38,382 bases of DNA, taken from NCBI GenBank assembly GCA_964465145.1, contig CAYXJR010000042.1, positions 1 through 38,382 on the forward strand, written 5' to 3'. The notes under the pieces are model-generated. The model had not been told where the DNA came from. It did no database searches and worked only from the letters and a program-made list of their open reading frames with translations. Within the stretch, counting starts at the first letter, position 1. Every line of letters begins with the position of its first letter. Position numbers and translations under genes: made by a program. Shown here piece by piece: positions 25,346 to 34,183 of the stretch. The stretch is from JAUVKA01 sp964465145. GTDB taxonomy: Bacteria; Bacteroidota; Bacteroidia; Bacteroidales; UBA12481.

Positions 25346-26280
25346 TTAAAAGCTTTTCTAAATTTTTCAACCAATCCGGATTCAACAATTACTTTGTTTT
25401 GAAGAATCATGTTTTTAATAGCCAGCCCACTTGAAATACCATGGCCTATAAGCACTGGGAAACCTATTCCAAGAATAGGGGTCCCTCCTAACCGTTCATA
25501 GTTAAACTGTTCAAAGTACGGGCTGTCGATTTTTGCCTTTTTTATCAGATAGTAAAATGATTCAGCTTGTTTCAGAACCACATTACCGGTAAATCCATCA
25601 CAGACAATTACGTCTGTTCTATCTGCAAACAATTCATTACCCTCAATATTCCCAACAAAATTAAAATCAGGATTATCCAACATTGACTGGTAGGTTGATT
25701 TTGTTAAAAGGTTCCCCTTGTCTTCCTCAGATCCAATATTAAGTAAGCCTACACGAGGGTTGGCTTTTCCATATACATGTTCAGCATACATGGATCCCAT
25801 TATTGCATATTGATAAAGAACATCTGGGCGGGCATCGGGATTCAACCCTACATCCAACAGCAGATTAACTCCACCCGAAGCTTTCGGAAAAGCGACGGCA
25901 ATAGCCGGACGAATAATCCCAGGAATTGATTTTACCGAAAACATGGCTCCTGCCATCATTGCCCCGGTATTGCCAGCACTACAAAAAGCATCCAGATGAC
26001 CACGGGAGAGCAAGTCAAACCCCATAACAAGGCTTGAACCCTTTTTTTTGGAAAATGATTTTACCGGATGGTCACCCATTGCCAGAACTTCTGTAGTGTG
26101 AACAAAAGAAAACATGGAAGGATCCGCCTGCAGTGATTCGAGTTCGGCAATAACCAAATCTTTATTACCAATTAAGACTAATTCAACCGAGTCAGAGAGT
26201 TCCTGCCTGGCCATAACAGCCCCCTCAACAGTAGCTGCTGGAGCATAATCGCCCCCCATAGTATCCAACCCGATCCTCAT
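25342..26280 (-). CDS. plsX: Phosphate acyltransferase
   Basis: A 312-residue soluble enzyme that converts acyl-ACP and phosphate to acyl-phosphate, the acyl donor for PlsY in phospholipid synthesis. The N-terminus MRIGLDTMGGDYAP is diagnostic, and so are SAGNTGAMMAGAM, RPAIAVAFPKASGG and CDGFTGNVVLK. Length is slightly short but complete. It lies between rpmF (31-base gap) and fabH (4-base overlap), the conserved order for this pathway. Confidence 0.97.
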   Translation of the reverse strand: MRIGLDTMGGDYAPAATVEGAVMARQELSDSVELVLIGNKDLVIAELESLQADPSMFSFVHTTEVLAMGDHPVKSFSKKKGSSLVMGFDLLSRGHLDAFCSAGNTGAMMAGAMFSVKSIPGIIRPAIAVAFPKASGGVNLLLDVGLNPDARPDVLYQYAIMGSMYAEHVYGKANPRVGLLNIGSEEDKGNLLTKSTYQSMLDNPDFNFVGNIEGNELFADRTDVIVCDGFTGNVVLKQAESFYYLIKKAKIDSPYFEQFNYERLGGTPILGIGFPVLIGHGISSGLAIKNMILQNKVIVESGLVEKFRKAFK

Positions 26281-26311
26281 GGTTTCGGATGGCCGGCAAG
26301 GCCAGAAATAA

Positions 26312-26497
26312 TTAAGCTAATACTTCTTTTTCAATAGCCAACTTGCCACGGTAGTGACCACATTCTGGGCAAACACGGTGGTACTGAACAGCCGATCCGC
26401 AATTTGAACAGGTAGATAATTGTACCGGAGTAGCTTTGTAATGAGTTCTACGCTTATTCCGTCTTTGTTTTGAAATCTTATGCTTTGGATGTGCCAT
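26312..26497 (-). CDS. rpmF: 50S ribosomal protein L32 (zinc-binding form)
   Basis: A 61-residue basic protein: MAHPKHKISKQRRNKRRTHY at the start and a zinc ribbon made of CSNCG and CPECG. Both Cys pairs are kept, so this is the zinc-bound form. The gene sits between the YceD-family gene and plsX, its usual place. Confidence 0.97.
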   Translation of the reverse strand: MAHPKHKISKQRRNKRRTHYKATPVQLSTCSNCGSAVQYHRVCPECGHYRGKLAIEKEVLA

Positions 26498-26519
26498 TTC
26501 ACAAATATTTTATTCAGTT

Positions 26520-27005
26520 TTATTCAAATTCTTCTTCCTGATTGATGTTCAGTTCATTTAACCTGCTTATCATTTCGCTATTACACAACGAATTACCCTC
26601 CTCATCTTTGGGGTGAATCTTTTTGAGCGGCAAACTCAGGTTAATGTATTCATACAAAACCGGTACCAGATCAATAAAATTCTTGTTATCCGGGATCCAT
26701 ACAACATCCAGATCATCCTGGCCTGATCCTTGGCCAAACTTCCCATAAAGGATGTAATGTGAATCCAGTTTCTCGCTGTAGCTGTCCAGACATCTGCCAC
26801 AAACAAGCTCTACAATCCCACCGATATTAACATCAAGCTGTATCTGATGATGAAAATATATCACTTTTACCCTTACCTGAAGCCGGCCCTTTTTAATTTC
26901 GCCATACTCAAAATGTGCAAAGAACGAATCATCAATCTCAAAATCGTATTCCTGTACTTCGTTTGACGAGGAATGAACAGGAATCCGAAAAATATTCAAC
27001 TGCAT
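26520..27005 (-). CDS. YceD/DUF177 family protein
   Basis: A 161-residue DUF177 protein. Homologues (YceD in E. coli, DUF177 proteins in plants) affect 23S rRNA levels; the gene next to rpmF is conserved in many bacteria. The domain runs from MQLNIFRIPVHSS to the acidic tail; the conserved VCGRCLDSYSEKL segment and the C-terminal LPLKKIHPKDEEG are present. I chose ATG 27005: an upstream in-frame codon would add 27 residues (hydrophobic, not family-like) that overlap the -7 promoter element. Confidence 0.88.
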   Translation of the reverse strand: MQLNIFRIPVHSSSNEVQEYDFEIDDSFFAHFEYGEIKKGRLQVRVKVIYFHHQIQLDVNIGGIVELVCGRCLDSYSEKLDSHYILYGKFGQGSGQDDLDVVWIPDNKNFIDLVPVLYEYINLSLPLKKIHPKDEEGNSLCNSEMISRLNELNINQEEEFE

Positions 27006-27025
27006 CACGCTAAAAAATTGCCGTG

Positions 27026-27033
27026 CAAAGCTA
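27026..27033 (-). promoter_or_regulatory. -7 promoter element for the YceD-rpmF-plsX-fabH cluster
   Basis: TAGCTTTG on the minus strand is a full TAnnTTTG match, ending 20 bases before the chosen ATG. This also supports that start over the upstream one. The upstream bases are T-rich with no clear -33 TTG. Confidence 0.5.
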
Positions 27034-27103
27034 AAAAACAAAATCGAAATAAAAAAACGCACAGAACTGCTGGCTAAATTGCTCAACCTCTTTATTTTCC
27101 CAT

Positions 27104-28303
27104 TTACTTTCTAAGAACTATCCGAAAGGTTGTGCCTTTCCCCATATCAGAATTTTTGACGAAGATCTTTCCTTTATGATAATTTTCTATTATTCTTTTT
27201 ACCAGGGATAAGCCAAGGCCCCATCCACGTGGCTTAGTGGTATACCCAGGTTGGAAGATCACCTTATAATTCGACTTATTCAGGCCTTTGCCTGAATCCG
27301 TAATATCAACATATACCACTTGACCCTGGTCTTTCACTGCCAGATCAATGGTGCCTACACCATTCATGGCATCAATAGCATTCTTGCAAAGATTTTCAAT
27401 AACCCAATCGAAAAGAGATACATTCAATGGAACATACAACTCATCCATTCCCCCGAAATGCAGGTTGAACTGAACCTTGTTTGATGAGCGGTTTTTTAAA
27501 TATTCCACAGCATTATTCAAAACAATCAGAATATTATCTGGAATAAGTACCGGAGCAGATCCAATTTTGGAAAACCTGTCTGCAATAGTTTCCAGTCGGT
27601 TCACATCTTTCCCAACCTCTGCCAGCATCTTTTGATCCGTCTCTCTCATTTTAAGAAGCTCTATCCAGGCCATCAAGGAGGAAATGGGTGTTCCCAACTG
27701 GTGAGCAGTTTCCTTCGACATACCCACCCAAACCTGGTTTTGCTCAGCCCTTTTGGAGGTGCTGAAAGCAAAATAGGCAATGAAGATAAATATGAATATG
27801 ACGGCCAGCTGAACAAGGGGATAAAACTGAATCCTGTAAAGAATAACACTATCTTTATAGTAGGTGTATTGCTTGCTGTCGTCCAGTTCCAGTATGATCG
27901 GATCATGCTGGCCCTTCATTACCTCAAGCTGCTTGTCAAGATATTTCAGGCTTTTGTTGGATAGATTGACGCCAGGCTTATAATCGACCTTGTTTCCCTC
28001 GCTATCTAAAAGACGTACGTTTCTGACATACAGTATTTTTCCGTCATCATCAATAGTAACAAGCGGGATGGTTTCATTCAGCTCCACAATCTGCAGGCAA
28101 AAAGCAATAAATTCCTGATCCTGATCCAGATCGGGATTTGAAATATATTGCTGTGCATCAGCCCAGATTTCTATCTTCTGCTTTTCTTCCTTTTCCAGGC
28201 TTTTAACCAAATTATTGGTATACCAACTGGTCAATAATCCGATAATTATGGCCCCGGCCAACAAGAAAAACTTCCAGCGTTGTTTGCGAGTATAAATGTG
28301 CAA
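27104..28303 (-). CDS. Membrane sensor histidine kinase (orphan)
   Basis: A 399-residue kinase. Two membrane helices (about 11-27 and 163-181) enclose a periplasmic sensor of about 130 residues (including LVTIDDDGKILYVRNVRLLD). There is no HAMP domain. The phosphoacceptor is His201 in MSKETAHQLGTPISSLMAW; the ATP-binding domain shows NLCKNAIDAMNG (N box), DSGKGLN (G1) and WGLGLSLVKRII (G2). No response regulator gene is adjacent, so its partner must be elsewhere. The start appears to be TTG: an in-frame stop lies five codons upstream, no ATG comes before the first helix, and the first residues (HIYTRKQRWKFFL) look like those of related Bacteroidota kinases. Confidence 0.9.
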   Translation of the reverse strand: MHIYTRKQRWKFFLLAGAIIIGLLTSWYTNNLVKSLEKEEKQKIEIWADAQQYISNPDLDQDQEFIAFCLQIVELNETIPLVTIDDDGKILYVRNVRLLDSEGNKVDYKPGVNLSNKSLKYLDKQLEVMKGQHDPIILELDDSKQYTYYKDSVILYRIQFYPLVQLAVIFIFIFIAYFAFSTSKRAEQNQVWVGMSKETAHQLGTPISSLMAWIELLKMRETDQKMLAEVGKDVNRLETIADRFSKIGSAPVLIPDNILIVLNNAVEYLKNRSSNKVQFNLHFGGMDELYVPLNVSLFDWVIENLCKNAIDAMNGVGTIDLAVKDQGQVVYVDITDSGKGLNKSNYKVIFQPGYTTKPRGWGLGLSLVKRIIENYHKGKIFVKNSDMGKGTTFRIVLRK

Positions 28304-28375
28304 GACAAAAGGGTATTGGTTAGTAAATCCAGTTTTGGTATATTACAACATTAAATAACGTAAAATCCCAATGTT

Positions 28376-29422
28376 CTATTGTATACCAGGAAGATTTTTT
28401 CCAAGCAGGGATTTTTTTTGCTTGATAATAGTGTCTGAATAACTATCCGGAGGAATTTCTGTAAGATCGAGTCGACAAACAAGATCTTCTTTTTTACGGT
28501 TTAAACCATATTGATAGGTTTTATCATAATAGGCAATAAGTATGCTGGCTGTTTCATAAAAATCCCCAGACTGCAAGGCTTCTATAGCTTGCCTGGCAGC
28601 CAATTTACCCAGTCGTTTTTCTACTCTTAATATTGCTTCTTCCAGTAAATTAATATCCTGCATGGCATAATCTGAGACAAGAACCTGAACGCGATATTCA
28701 TGGGGTACATCGATAAACAGCAATTTCGACTGCAGCATTCTTTCATAAAATGGTTTCGGGATAAAGATCTTACCTATATGGAGACTTTCGTCCTCCACCC
28801 AACAGTAGGATTCTTTGATCTTACTCATTTCCCAGTATAAGTTATTTTCGAATTGCTCGGTGTTGGGTTGTTTGCCCTGGCCAATCCCTCCAAAGGCAGA
28901 ACCTTTGTGAGAGGCCAGGCCCTCCAGGTCAACTACAGGTTCACCTAACTCCTGCATCTCATGCAGCAGGAGTGTTTTCCCGCTACCTGTAAGTCCGCCC
29001 AGAACAAGCATTTCCTTTTCCTGAAAAAGGTTTTCACGAATATGCTTGCGGTAGGCCTTATATCCCCCTGTAAGCACACTGCATCTTAATCCTGCAGTTT
29101 CAAACAGCCATGCCATTGATTCACTTCTCATGCCGCCCCGCCAGCAATGCACCAACAATTCACCTCCTGGGCTCAGCTCCAGGGCAAGGTCAACCAGCTG
29201 AACCATTTTTGGACCAACAAATTCCAACCCTTTGCGAATAGAAGCCAGACGCCCTTGTTTTTTGTATAATATCCCAACCTCACTGCGCTCTTCGTTAGTG
29301 AAAAGAGGAATATTAATGGCTCCTGGAATATGACCCTCGAGATATTCTCCCGGTGAGCGGACATCCACAACAGGAAGGTTTTCAGCTTTTCCCAGAAATT
29401 CCCTGCTTTCTAAATATTTCAC
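28376..29422 (-). CDS. selU: tRNA 2-selenouridine synthase
   Basis: A 348-residue enzyme (SelU/MnmH) that replaces sulfur with selenium in 2-thiouridine at the tRNA wobble position, via a geranylated intermediate. Domain 1 is a rhodanese with VDVRSPGEYLEGHIPGAINI near 19-38 and catalytic Cys93 in LLVHCWRGGMRS. Domain 2 is a P-loop domain with LGGLTGSGKT (141-150). The selenium donor is selenophosphate made by SelD. The start is GTG, which overlaps the stop of the upstream fusion gene (GTGA), giving coupled translation. Together with the fusion gene it forms a selenium tRNA-modification pair. Confidence 0.95.
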   Translation of the reverse strand: MKYLESREFLGKAENLPVVDVRSPGEYLEGHIPGAINIPLFTNEERSEVGILYKKQGRLASIRKGLEFVGPKMVQLVDLALELSPGGELLVHCWRGGMRSESMAWLFETAGLRCSVLTGGYKAYRKHIRENLFQEKEMLVLGGLTGSGKTLLLHEMQELGEPVVDLEGLASHKGSAFGGIGQGKQPNTEQFENNLYWEMSKIKESYCWVEDESLHIGKIFIPKPFYERMLQSKLLFIDVPHEYRVQVLVSDYAMQDINLLEEAILRVEKRLGKLAARQAIEALQSGDFYETASILIAYYDKTYQYGLNRKKEDLVCRLDLTEIPPDSYSDTIIKQKKSLLGKNLPGIQ

Positions 29423-31629
29423 CTTTTATTCTTTGATAAATAAATTGTTCCTTCTCCCTTTCCGAGTATTTTCCCAATTATAAAAAATGGCTCGTTCTCC
29501 TCATTGAATTTTTGTTGAATCCGCTCAACTTCCTGTGGAGGAATGGTAAATAACAAACCCCCTGAAGTCTGGGCATCTGCAAGCATCAACTGCTCAATTC
29601 TGCTCACATCCTTCCCCGCACTGATAAAATCTTTAACAAAGTCGAGATTATTTACCGTTCCACCCGGAATAACATTTGAAGCAAGCATTTCTTTAACCTC
29701 ATCCAGTACAGGTACGTCTTGTATCCGCAATTCTGCATCGACAGAACTCCCTTTAGTTATCTCGTGCAAATGTCCCAGAAGCCCAAATCCCGTAACATCG
29801 GTAACGGCATGAACAATGAATTCTTTCATGATCTCAGCCGACTTCCTGTTTAATCTGCTCATTAGTTCAACCAGTACCTGAATTCTATCAGAGGATAAAA
29901 GTCCTCTTTTCAAAGCAGTGGATAACACCCCTGTTCCAATGGGTTTGGTCAATACCAGATAATCGCCTGGTTCAGCGGTATTATTTCTCCAAATCTTATC
30001 AGGATGAACTTTCCCGGTAACCGCCATACCGTATTTAGGTTCGTTATCCTCTATGGTATGCCCACCCAAAATCAACAATCCTGCTTCAGCTGCTTTATCC
30101 TCAGCTCCCTTAAGAATCTGACGGAGTACCTCCAGTGGAAGTCTTTTTGATGGAAAAGCAACTATATTTAAAGCAAACAAGGGCTCCCCTCCCATGGCAT
30201 AAATATCACTTAGGGCATTCGCAGCCGTTATCGCACCAAACTGATAAGGATCATCCACCACGGGTGTAAAGAAGTCAACGGTTTGAACCAAAGCGATGTC
30301 AGGACTGATTCGGTAAATTGCTGCATCATCAGAAGTCTCCTGCCCAACGAGTACATCCGGATGAACCGGTATGGGCATTCCTTTCAGAACCTTTTCCAGA
30401 TCCTGGGGCCTGAGTTTGCATGCGCAGCCTAAACCATGGGTAAAATGGGTGAGTTTAACTTCATTAATTTTAGTTGCTGGCTGGATGGATTCATCTGTTG
30501 ACTTAAGAGAATTGATGGTTGTTGCTAACTCGTTCACTGCCTGGTCAATCTCCTCATTAGTGGTATACTTGCCTGTTGAAAGGCGAATGGATCCCATGGC
30601 TATCTCAACGGGCACGCCCATGGCAACAAGGACTGGCGACAGGTCTATCTGATCCACATGGCAGGCTGCCCCAGCCGAGACGGCAAGATTTTCAAGAGAT
30701 CCCAGAATGGTATTGGCTCCCAGGCCCGGGAAAGACACATTAAGAGTGTTTGGAAGACACAATGCCGGGTGTCCGTTAACCTTCATATCTGTAAATGTCT
30801 CTTCAAGTCCTGCAAGCAGACGATCCCGCTTAGACTTAAGATTTGCTATGTTTTTTTCAAGATCCCTGCCAGCAATTTCACATGCCTTGCCCAATCCAAC
30901 AATCTCCAGGACATTCTCAGTTCCCGGACGCATATTTTGTTCATGGTCAGCTCCATGAATAAATTTCTTAAGCTCAACACCCTCACGTACATACAATGCC
31001 CCCACTCCCTTTGGCGCATATAGCTTATGTCCGGCAACAGACAACAGATCAACACCCAGATCCTCCACCTTCACTCTAGTTTTTCCAACCGATTGAGCCG
31101 CATCGGTATGGAATAATATATTATTTTCCCTGGCTATCCGGGCAATTTCCCTGATGGGCTGGATAGTGCCAACCTCGTTGTTGGCATGCATAATGGTTAT
31201 CAGGATTGTGTCGGGCATGATAGCCTGTTTGACTTCTTCCGGGTCAACCATTCCATAGGCATCCACGGGAACTCTCGTAATCCGGAAACCATTTTCCTCA
31301 AGGTATTCACACACCTCCATGATGGCAGGGTGCTCAATTGCTGAAGTGATGATATGGCGCCCCAGGTGTTGTTTGGCAAGGGCAACCCCCTGAACGGCAA
31401 TATTGTTCGATTCAGTTCCTCCGCTGGTAAAAATGATCTCATAACTATGAGCACCCAGGAGATCAGCAACCTGTTTCCTGGATTTTTCTACTGCCGACCG
31501 TGTAGCTGCTCCAAAGGAATGGCTGCTGCTGGGATTGCCAAAATGACTCCGTAAATAGGGCTCCATGGCAGTGATCACTTCCGGGTCGATCGGAGTGGTC
31601 GCATTGTAATCCAGGTATACTGGTTTCAT
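29419..31629 (-). CDS. selD: Fusion: cysteine desulfurase/selenocysteine lyase-like domain plus selenide, water dikinase (SelD)
   Basis: A 736-residue two-domain protein. Residues 1-375 are a NifS/IscS-type PLP enzyme: YLDYNATTPIDPEV at the start, TSGGTESNN (68-76), HTDAAQSVGK, PLP lysine Lys202 in VAGHKLYAPKG, and catalytic Cys323 in SAGAACHVD, a loop closer to selenocysteine lyase than to IscS (SSGSACTS). A linker of about 12 residues leads to SelD (388-736): GLGCACKLRP with Cys402 and Lys405 matching the essential Cys17 and Lys20 of E. coli SelD, then metal-binding DDAA and QTVDFFTPVVDDPYQFG, NALSDIYAMGG, and VTDVTGFGLLGHL. The first half could supply selenium directly to the second. The SelD site uses Cys, not Sec. 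Both ends are in one frame with no stop. Confidence 0.95.
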   Translation of the reverse strand: MKPVYLDYNATTPIDPEVITAMEPYLRSHFGNPSSSHSFGAATRSAVEKSRKQVADLLGAHSYEIIFTSGGTESNNIAVQGVALAKQHLGRHIITSAIEHPAIMEVCEYLEENGFRITRVPVDAYGMVDPEEVKQAIMPDTILITIMHANNEVGTIQPIREIARIARENNILFHTDAAQSVGKTRVKVEDLGVDLLSVAGHKLYAPKGVGALYVREGVELKKFIHGADHEQNMRPGTENVLEIVGLGKACEIAGRDLEKNIANLKSKRDRLLAGLEETFTDMKVNGHPALCLPNTLNVSFPGLGANTILGSLENLAVSAGAACHVDQIDLSPVLVAMGVPVEIAMGSIRLSTGKYTTNEEIDQAVNELATTINSLKSTDESIQPATKINEVKLTHFTHGLGCACKLRPQDLEKVLKGMPIPVHPDVLVGQETSDDAAIYRISPDIALVQTVDFFTPVVDDPYQFGAITAANALSDIYAMGGEPLFALNIVAFPSKRLPLEVLRQILKGAEDKAAEAGLLILGGHTIEDNEPKYGMAVTGKVHPDKIWRNNTAEPGDYLVLTKPIGTGVLSTALKRGLLSSDRIQVLVELMSRLNRKSAEIMKEFIVHAVTDVTGFGLLGHLHEITKGSSVDAELRIQDVPVLDEVKEMLASNVIPGGTVNNLDFVKDFISAGKDVSRIEQLMLADAQTSGGLLFTIPPQEVERIQQKFNEENEPFFIIGKILGKGEGTIYLSKNKR

Positions 31630-31640
31630 AAAATTAATTT

Positions 31641-32579
31641 TTACCAGGGTGATTGTCTGTACTTCCCGGGTTCCTCCTCAAGCATTGACAGGTAATTCCC
31701 ATAGCGCATTTGGCTTATCTCACCATTAACCACAGCTTTCTGAACCGCACAACCAGGCTCATGAAAATGGGTGCAATTATGAAACAGACAGCCAGCTGCA
31801 TGTTTGAAGATTTCAGGAAAGAAATGGTATAGTTCGTTTTTATTAATATCCACCGTGCCAAATCCACTGATTCCCGGGGTGTCAATTATGCTGCCACCAC
31901 TTTTTATGCTAAGCATTTCCGGATAAGTGGTGGTGTGTTTTCCTGTCCGGTGCATTTCTGAAATGGTATCTGTTCTTCGGTCCTGGGCCGGATCCAGCTC
32001 ATTGATCAGTGAGGACTTCCCCACACCCGAATTGCCACTGAAAATATTAAGTCTATCTTTAATAGCAAGCCTTAATTCCCTGATGCCTACACCGGATATA
32101 ACCGAGGTGAAAAGGCAGGGATAGCCGGCCTTTTCATAAATATATTTCCAGTTTTCCAACTGCTCTTTTTCTTCTTTGGTATATATGTCCCATTTGTTAA
32201 AAACAAGCCTGGCCGGAACTTGATAGGCCTCTGCTGTGACAATAAAGCGATCAATAAAAAGGGAAAAGGTAACAGGATTCCGAAGTGTGGCAATCAGCCA
32301 TGCCTGATCAATATTGGCTCCAATAATGTGAGATTCCCTGCTCAGGTTAGTGGCTTTGCGAATGATATAATTACGTCGGGGATGGATCTTGAAAATCACC
32401 CCAACATCCCCTCCTTCAGCATACTGAACGTCAACAATATCACCAACAGCAACCGGATTGGTGGTCCGGATACCCTTTATCCTGAACCTGCCTTTAACCT
32501 TACAAAGGATCTCCAATCCCTCCTTGGCCCTGACCGTATGCCATGAACCTGTTGTCCTTATCACTATACCCGTTTCCAT
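31641..32579 (-). CDS. rsgA: Ribosome small-subunit-dependent GTPase A
   Basis: A 312-residue circularly permuted GTPase that acts late in 30S maturation. An OB-fold (about 1-75, with GRFRIKGIRTTNPVAVGDIV) is followed by the permuted GTPase: G4 NKWD at 128-131 comes before G1 GNSGVGKS (182-189) and G3 DTPG (233-236). The C-terminal zinc site Cys264, Cys269, His271, Cys277 (CLFHNCTHFHEPGC) is intact. ATG 32579 is chosen; a GTG one codon upstream is the only alternative. The promoter lies only 4 bases before the ATG, so the mRNA may be leaderless. The desulfurase-SelD gene follows after 11 bases. Confidence 0.95.
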   Translation of the reverse strand: METGIVIRTTGSWHTVRAKEGLEILCKVKGRFRIKGIRTTNPVAVGDIVDVQYAEGGDVGVIFKIHPRRNYIIRKATNLSRESHIIGANIDQAWLIATLRNPVTFSLFIDRFIVTAEAYQVPARLVFNKWDIYTKEEKEQLENWKYIYEKAGYPCLFTSVISGVGIRELRLAIKDRLNIFSGNSGVGKSSLINELDPAQDRRTDTISEMHRTGKHTTTYPEMLSIKSGGSIIDTPGISGFGTVDINKNELYHFFPEIFKHAAGCLFHNCTHFHEPGCAVQKAVVNGEISQMRYGNYLSMLEEEPGKYRQSPW

Positions 32580-32583
32580 CACC

Positions 32584-32616
32584 CAAAAGTAGCAAGGGTA
32601 TTTCGTGGTGACAAAA
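32584..32616 (-). promoter_or_regulatory. Strong Bacteroidota promoter (-33 TTTTG and -7 TACTTTTG) of rsgA
   Basis: On the minus strand TTTTG (32616-32612) is followed after 20 bases by TACTTTTG (32591-32584), a full TAnnTTTG match with good spacing. Only 4 bases separate it from the rsgA ATG, so transcription should start at or within the start codon. A divergent -7 element for xth (32633-32640) lies on the other strand nearby. Confidence 0.65.
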
Positions 32617-32632
32617 GAGAAATCATTTTTTT

Positions 32633-32640
32633 TATCTTTG
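32633..32640 (+). promoter_or_regulatory. -7 promoter element for xth
   Basis: TATCTTTG is a full TAnnTTTG match, ending 39 bases before the xth ATG. An AAGGGGT stretch at 32672-32678 is a possible ribosome-binding site just before the ATG. No clear -33 TTG was found. Confidence 0.55.
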
Positions 32641-32679
32641 GCTCCCTATACTCTGCATAAACACTACAAATAAGGGGTA

Positions 32680-33447
32680 ATGAAAATATTCAGTTATAAT
32701 GTAAATGGTATCCGGGCAGCACTGGGGAAAGGCCTGGCTGAATGGATTGATTCCGTCAAACCGGATGTTGTTTGCATTCAGGAAACCAAGGCCCTGGCTG
32801 AACAATTCGATACATCAGTGTTCGAATCTATGGGCTATCATCAGTACTGGATGCCCGCTGAAAAGAAAGGTTATTCTGGTGTGGGGATCCTTAGCCTTAC
32901 CGAACCCGATCTGGTGCATTATGGGATGGGGTTGGAAAAATATGATTCTGAGGGCAGGGTTATTCGGGCGGATTATGGTGACCTAAGTGTGATTTCGGCT
33001 TATTTCCCTTCTGGTACATCCGGGGATATACGTCAGGATTTTAAAATTGATTTTTTATCTGATTTTTCAGCATTCATCATTGAGCTGATCCTTGAAAGAC
33101 CCAGGCTGATTATTTCCGGCGACTTTAACATCTGTCACAAACTTATTGACATCAACCGTCCTGACAAACACCTTAAATCATCCGGATTTCTTCCCGAAGA
33201 AAAAGCCTGGTTTGACTCCTTTCTGGATATTGGGTTTGTTGATTCCTTCCGTGTTTTCGATCCTTCACCCGATCAATATTCATGGTGGTCATACCGGGCA
33301 AACAGCCGGGCAAAAAACCTGGGATGGAGAATTGATTACCACCTTGTTACAAAGCCTGTGGGAACTAAATTGACCGGGGCTGGCATTTCTTCACTGGCGG
33401 TCCATTCCGATCACTGCCCGGTTTGGGTAGAGCTTAGCGCAGAATAG
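32680..33447 (+). CDS. xth: Exodeoxyribonuclease III
   Basis: A 255-residue AP endonuclease/3'-5' exonuclease of the EEP fold, acting in base-excision repair. Active-site blocks are clear: NVNGIRAAL with Asn7, CIQETKA with metal-binding Glu35, SGDFNICHKLIDI with the Asp-x-Asn pair (about 147-149), LGWRIDYHLV and the final HSDHCPVW with catalytic Asp/His. The length fits the family (about 255-270). It faces away from rsgA and its 3' end nearly meets pepE, which converges 13 bases away with no clear terminator between. Confidence 0.97.
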   Translation: MKIFSYNVNGIRAALGKGLAEWIDSVKPDVVCIQETKALAEQFDTSVFESMGYHQYWMPAEKKGYSGVGILSLTEPDLVHYGMGLEKYDSEGRVIRADYGDLSVISAYFPSGTSGDIRQDFKIDFLSDFSAFIIELILERPRLIISGDFNICHKLIDINRPDKHLKSSGFLPEEKAWFDSFLDIGFVDSFRVFDPSPDQYSWWSYRANSRAKNLGWRIDYHLVTKPVGTKLTGAGISSLAVHSDHCPVWVELSAE

Positions 33448-33460
33448 AATTAGCCTTTAC

Positions 33461-34168
33461 TTATTTCATCAGAAAATCCAGGTTTTCCCCAGCATGAATT
33501 TCCTGGGGTTCTTGTCCTTTTTTAAATATCCTGGCTGGTCTCGGCCCGATTAAATCAATATGATTATTAATTACCTTTAGCATTGTCCCTTCCCTGAGTC
33601 CCAGCACATGCATCTGTTGGTTAACCTCCAGGAACTCCTCTATTCTTTGCTCACGTGTTTCCCCGGCATGTCCTTCTGGATTGGCGTCAAGATAATGCGG
33701 GTTGATCTGAAAAGGAATAAAATTAAAAGCATGAAATCCCCTGGGATCAATAATGGGCATATCATTGGTTGTCTTAATTGTCGGACAGGCCATATTCGAC
33801 CCTGCACTCCATCCAACATACGGAGTTCCCTTAAGAACTTTATCACGGATCACATCAATGAGTTGGTTATCGTGTATAATACGAGTAAGATGCCAGGTAT
33901 TTCCACCACCAACAATAATGGCCTCGGCCTCCTGTACCGCTGCAATAGGATCCTTGTGCAGGTGAATTGAATCAACTTCATACCCAATTTCATCAAAACG
34001 CTCCTGAACCTTCAAGGCATATTTATCGTAGGAAAAACTTACCGCTGCATAAGGCAAAAACAAGGTTTTCTTTATTTCCCGACCTAAAAACGCCCTGATG
34101 TCATCTTTGGGATAGTCAAGGTAAGCTTCTCCGGGATTGGTAGAGTTACTGATTAACAATAATTTCAT
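33461..34168 (-). CDS. pepE: Dipeptidase E (alpha-aspartyl dipeptidase)
   Basis: A 235-residue S51 serine peptidase that cleaves Asp-X dipeptides in the cytoplasm. The nucleophile is Ser121 in the elbow GWSAGSNMA; Asp136 (TTNDMP) and His158 (FQINPHYLD) fit the Salmonella triad Ser120/Asp135/His157 with a one-residue offset. GGGNTWHLTRII near 87-98 is conserved as well. No signal peptide. A 7-of-8 -7 element AATATTTG (34192-34199) overlaps the 3' end of the ThiF-like gene, so pepE may have its own promoter or be read with that gene (15-base gap). Confidence 0.93.
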   Translation of the reverse strand: MKLLLISNSTNPGEAYLDYPKDDIRAFLGREIKKTLFLPYAAVSFSYDKYALKVQERFDEIGYEVDSIHLHKDPIAAVQEAEAIIVGGGNTWHLTRIIHDNQLIDVIRDKVLKGTPYVGWSAGSNMACPTIKTTNDMPIIDPRGFHAFNFIPFQINPHYLDANPEGHAGETREQRIEEFLEVNQQMHVLGLREGTMLKVINNHIDLIGPRPARIFKKGQEPQEIHAGENLDFLMK

Positions 34169-34183
34169 GCTGATATAATTGTT

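Noticed and set aside
29380..31629. Desulfurase and SelD as two genes joined by an assembly error
   Set aside because: The linker is in frame with no stop or frameshift, and both halves are complete at the junction, so a true fusion is simpler.
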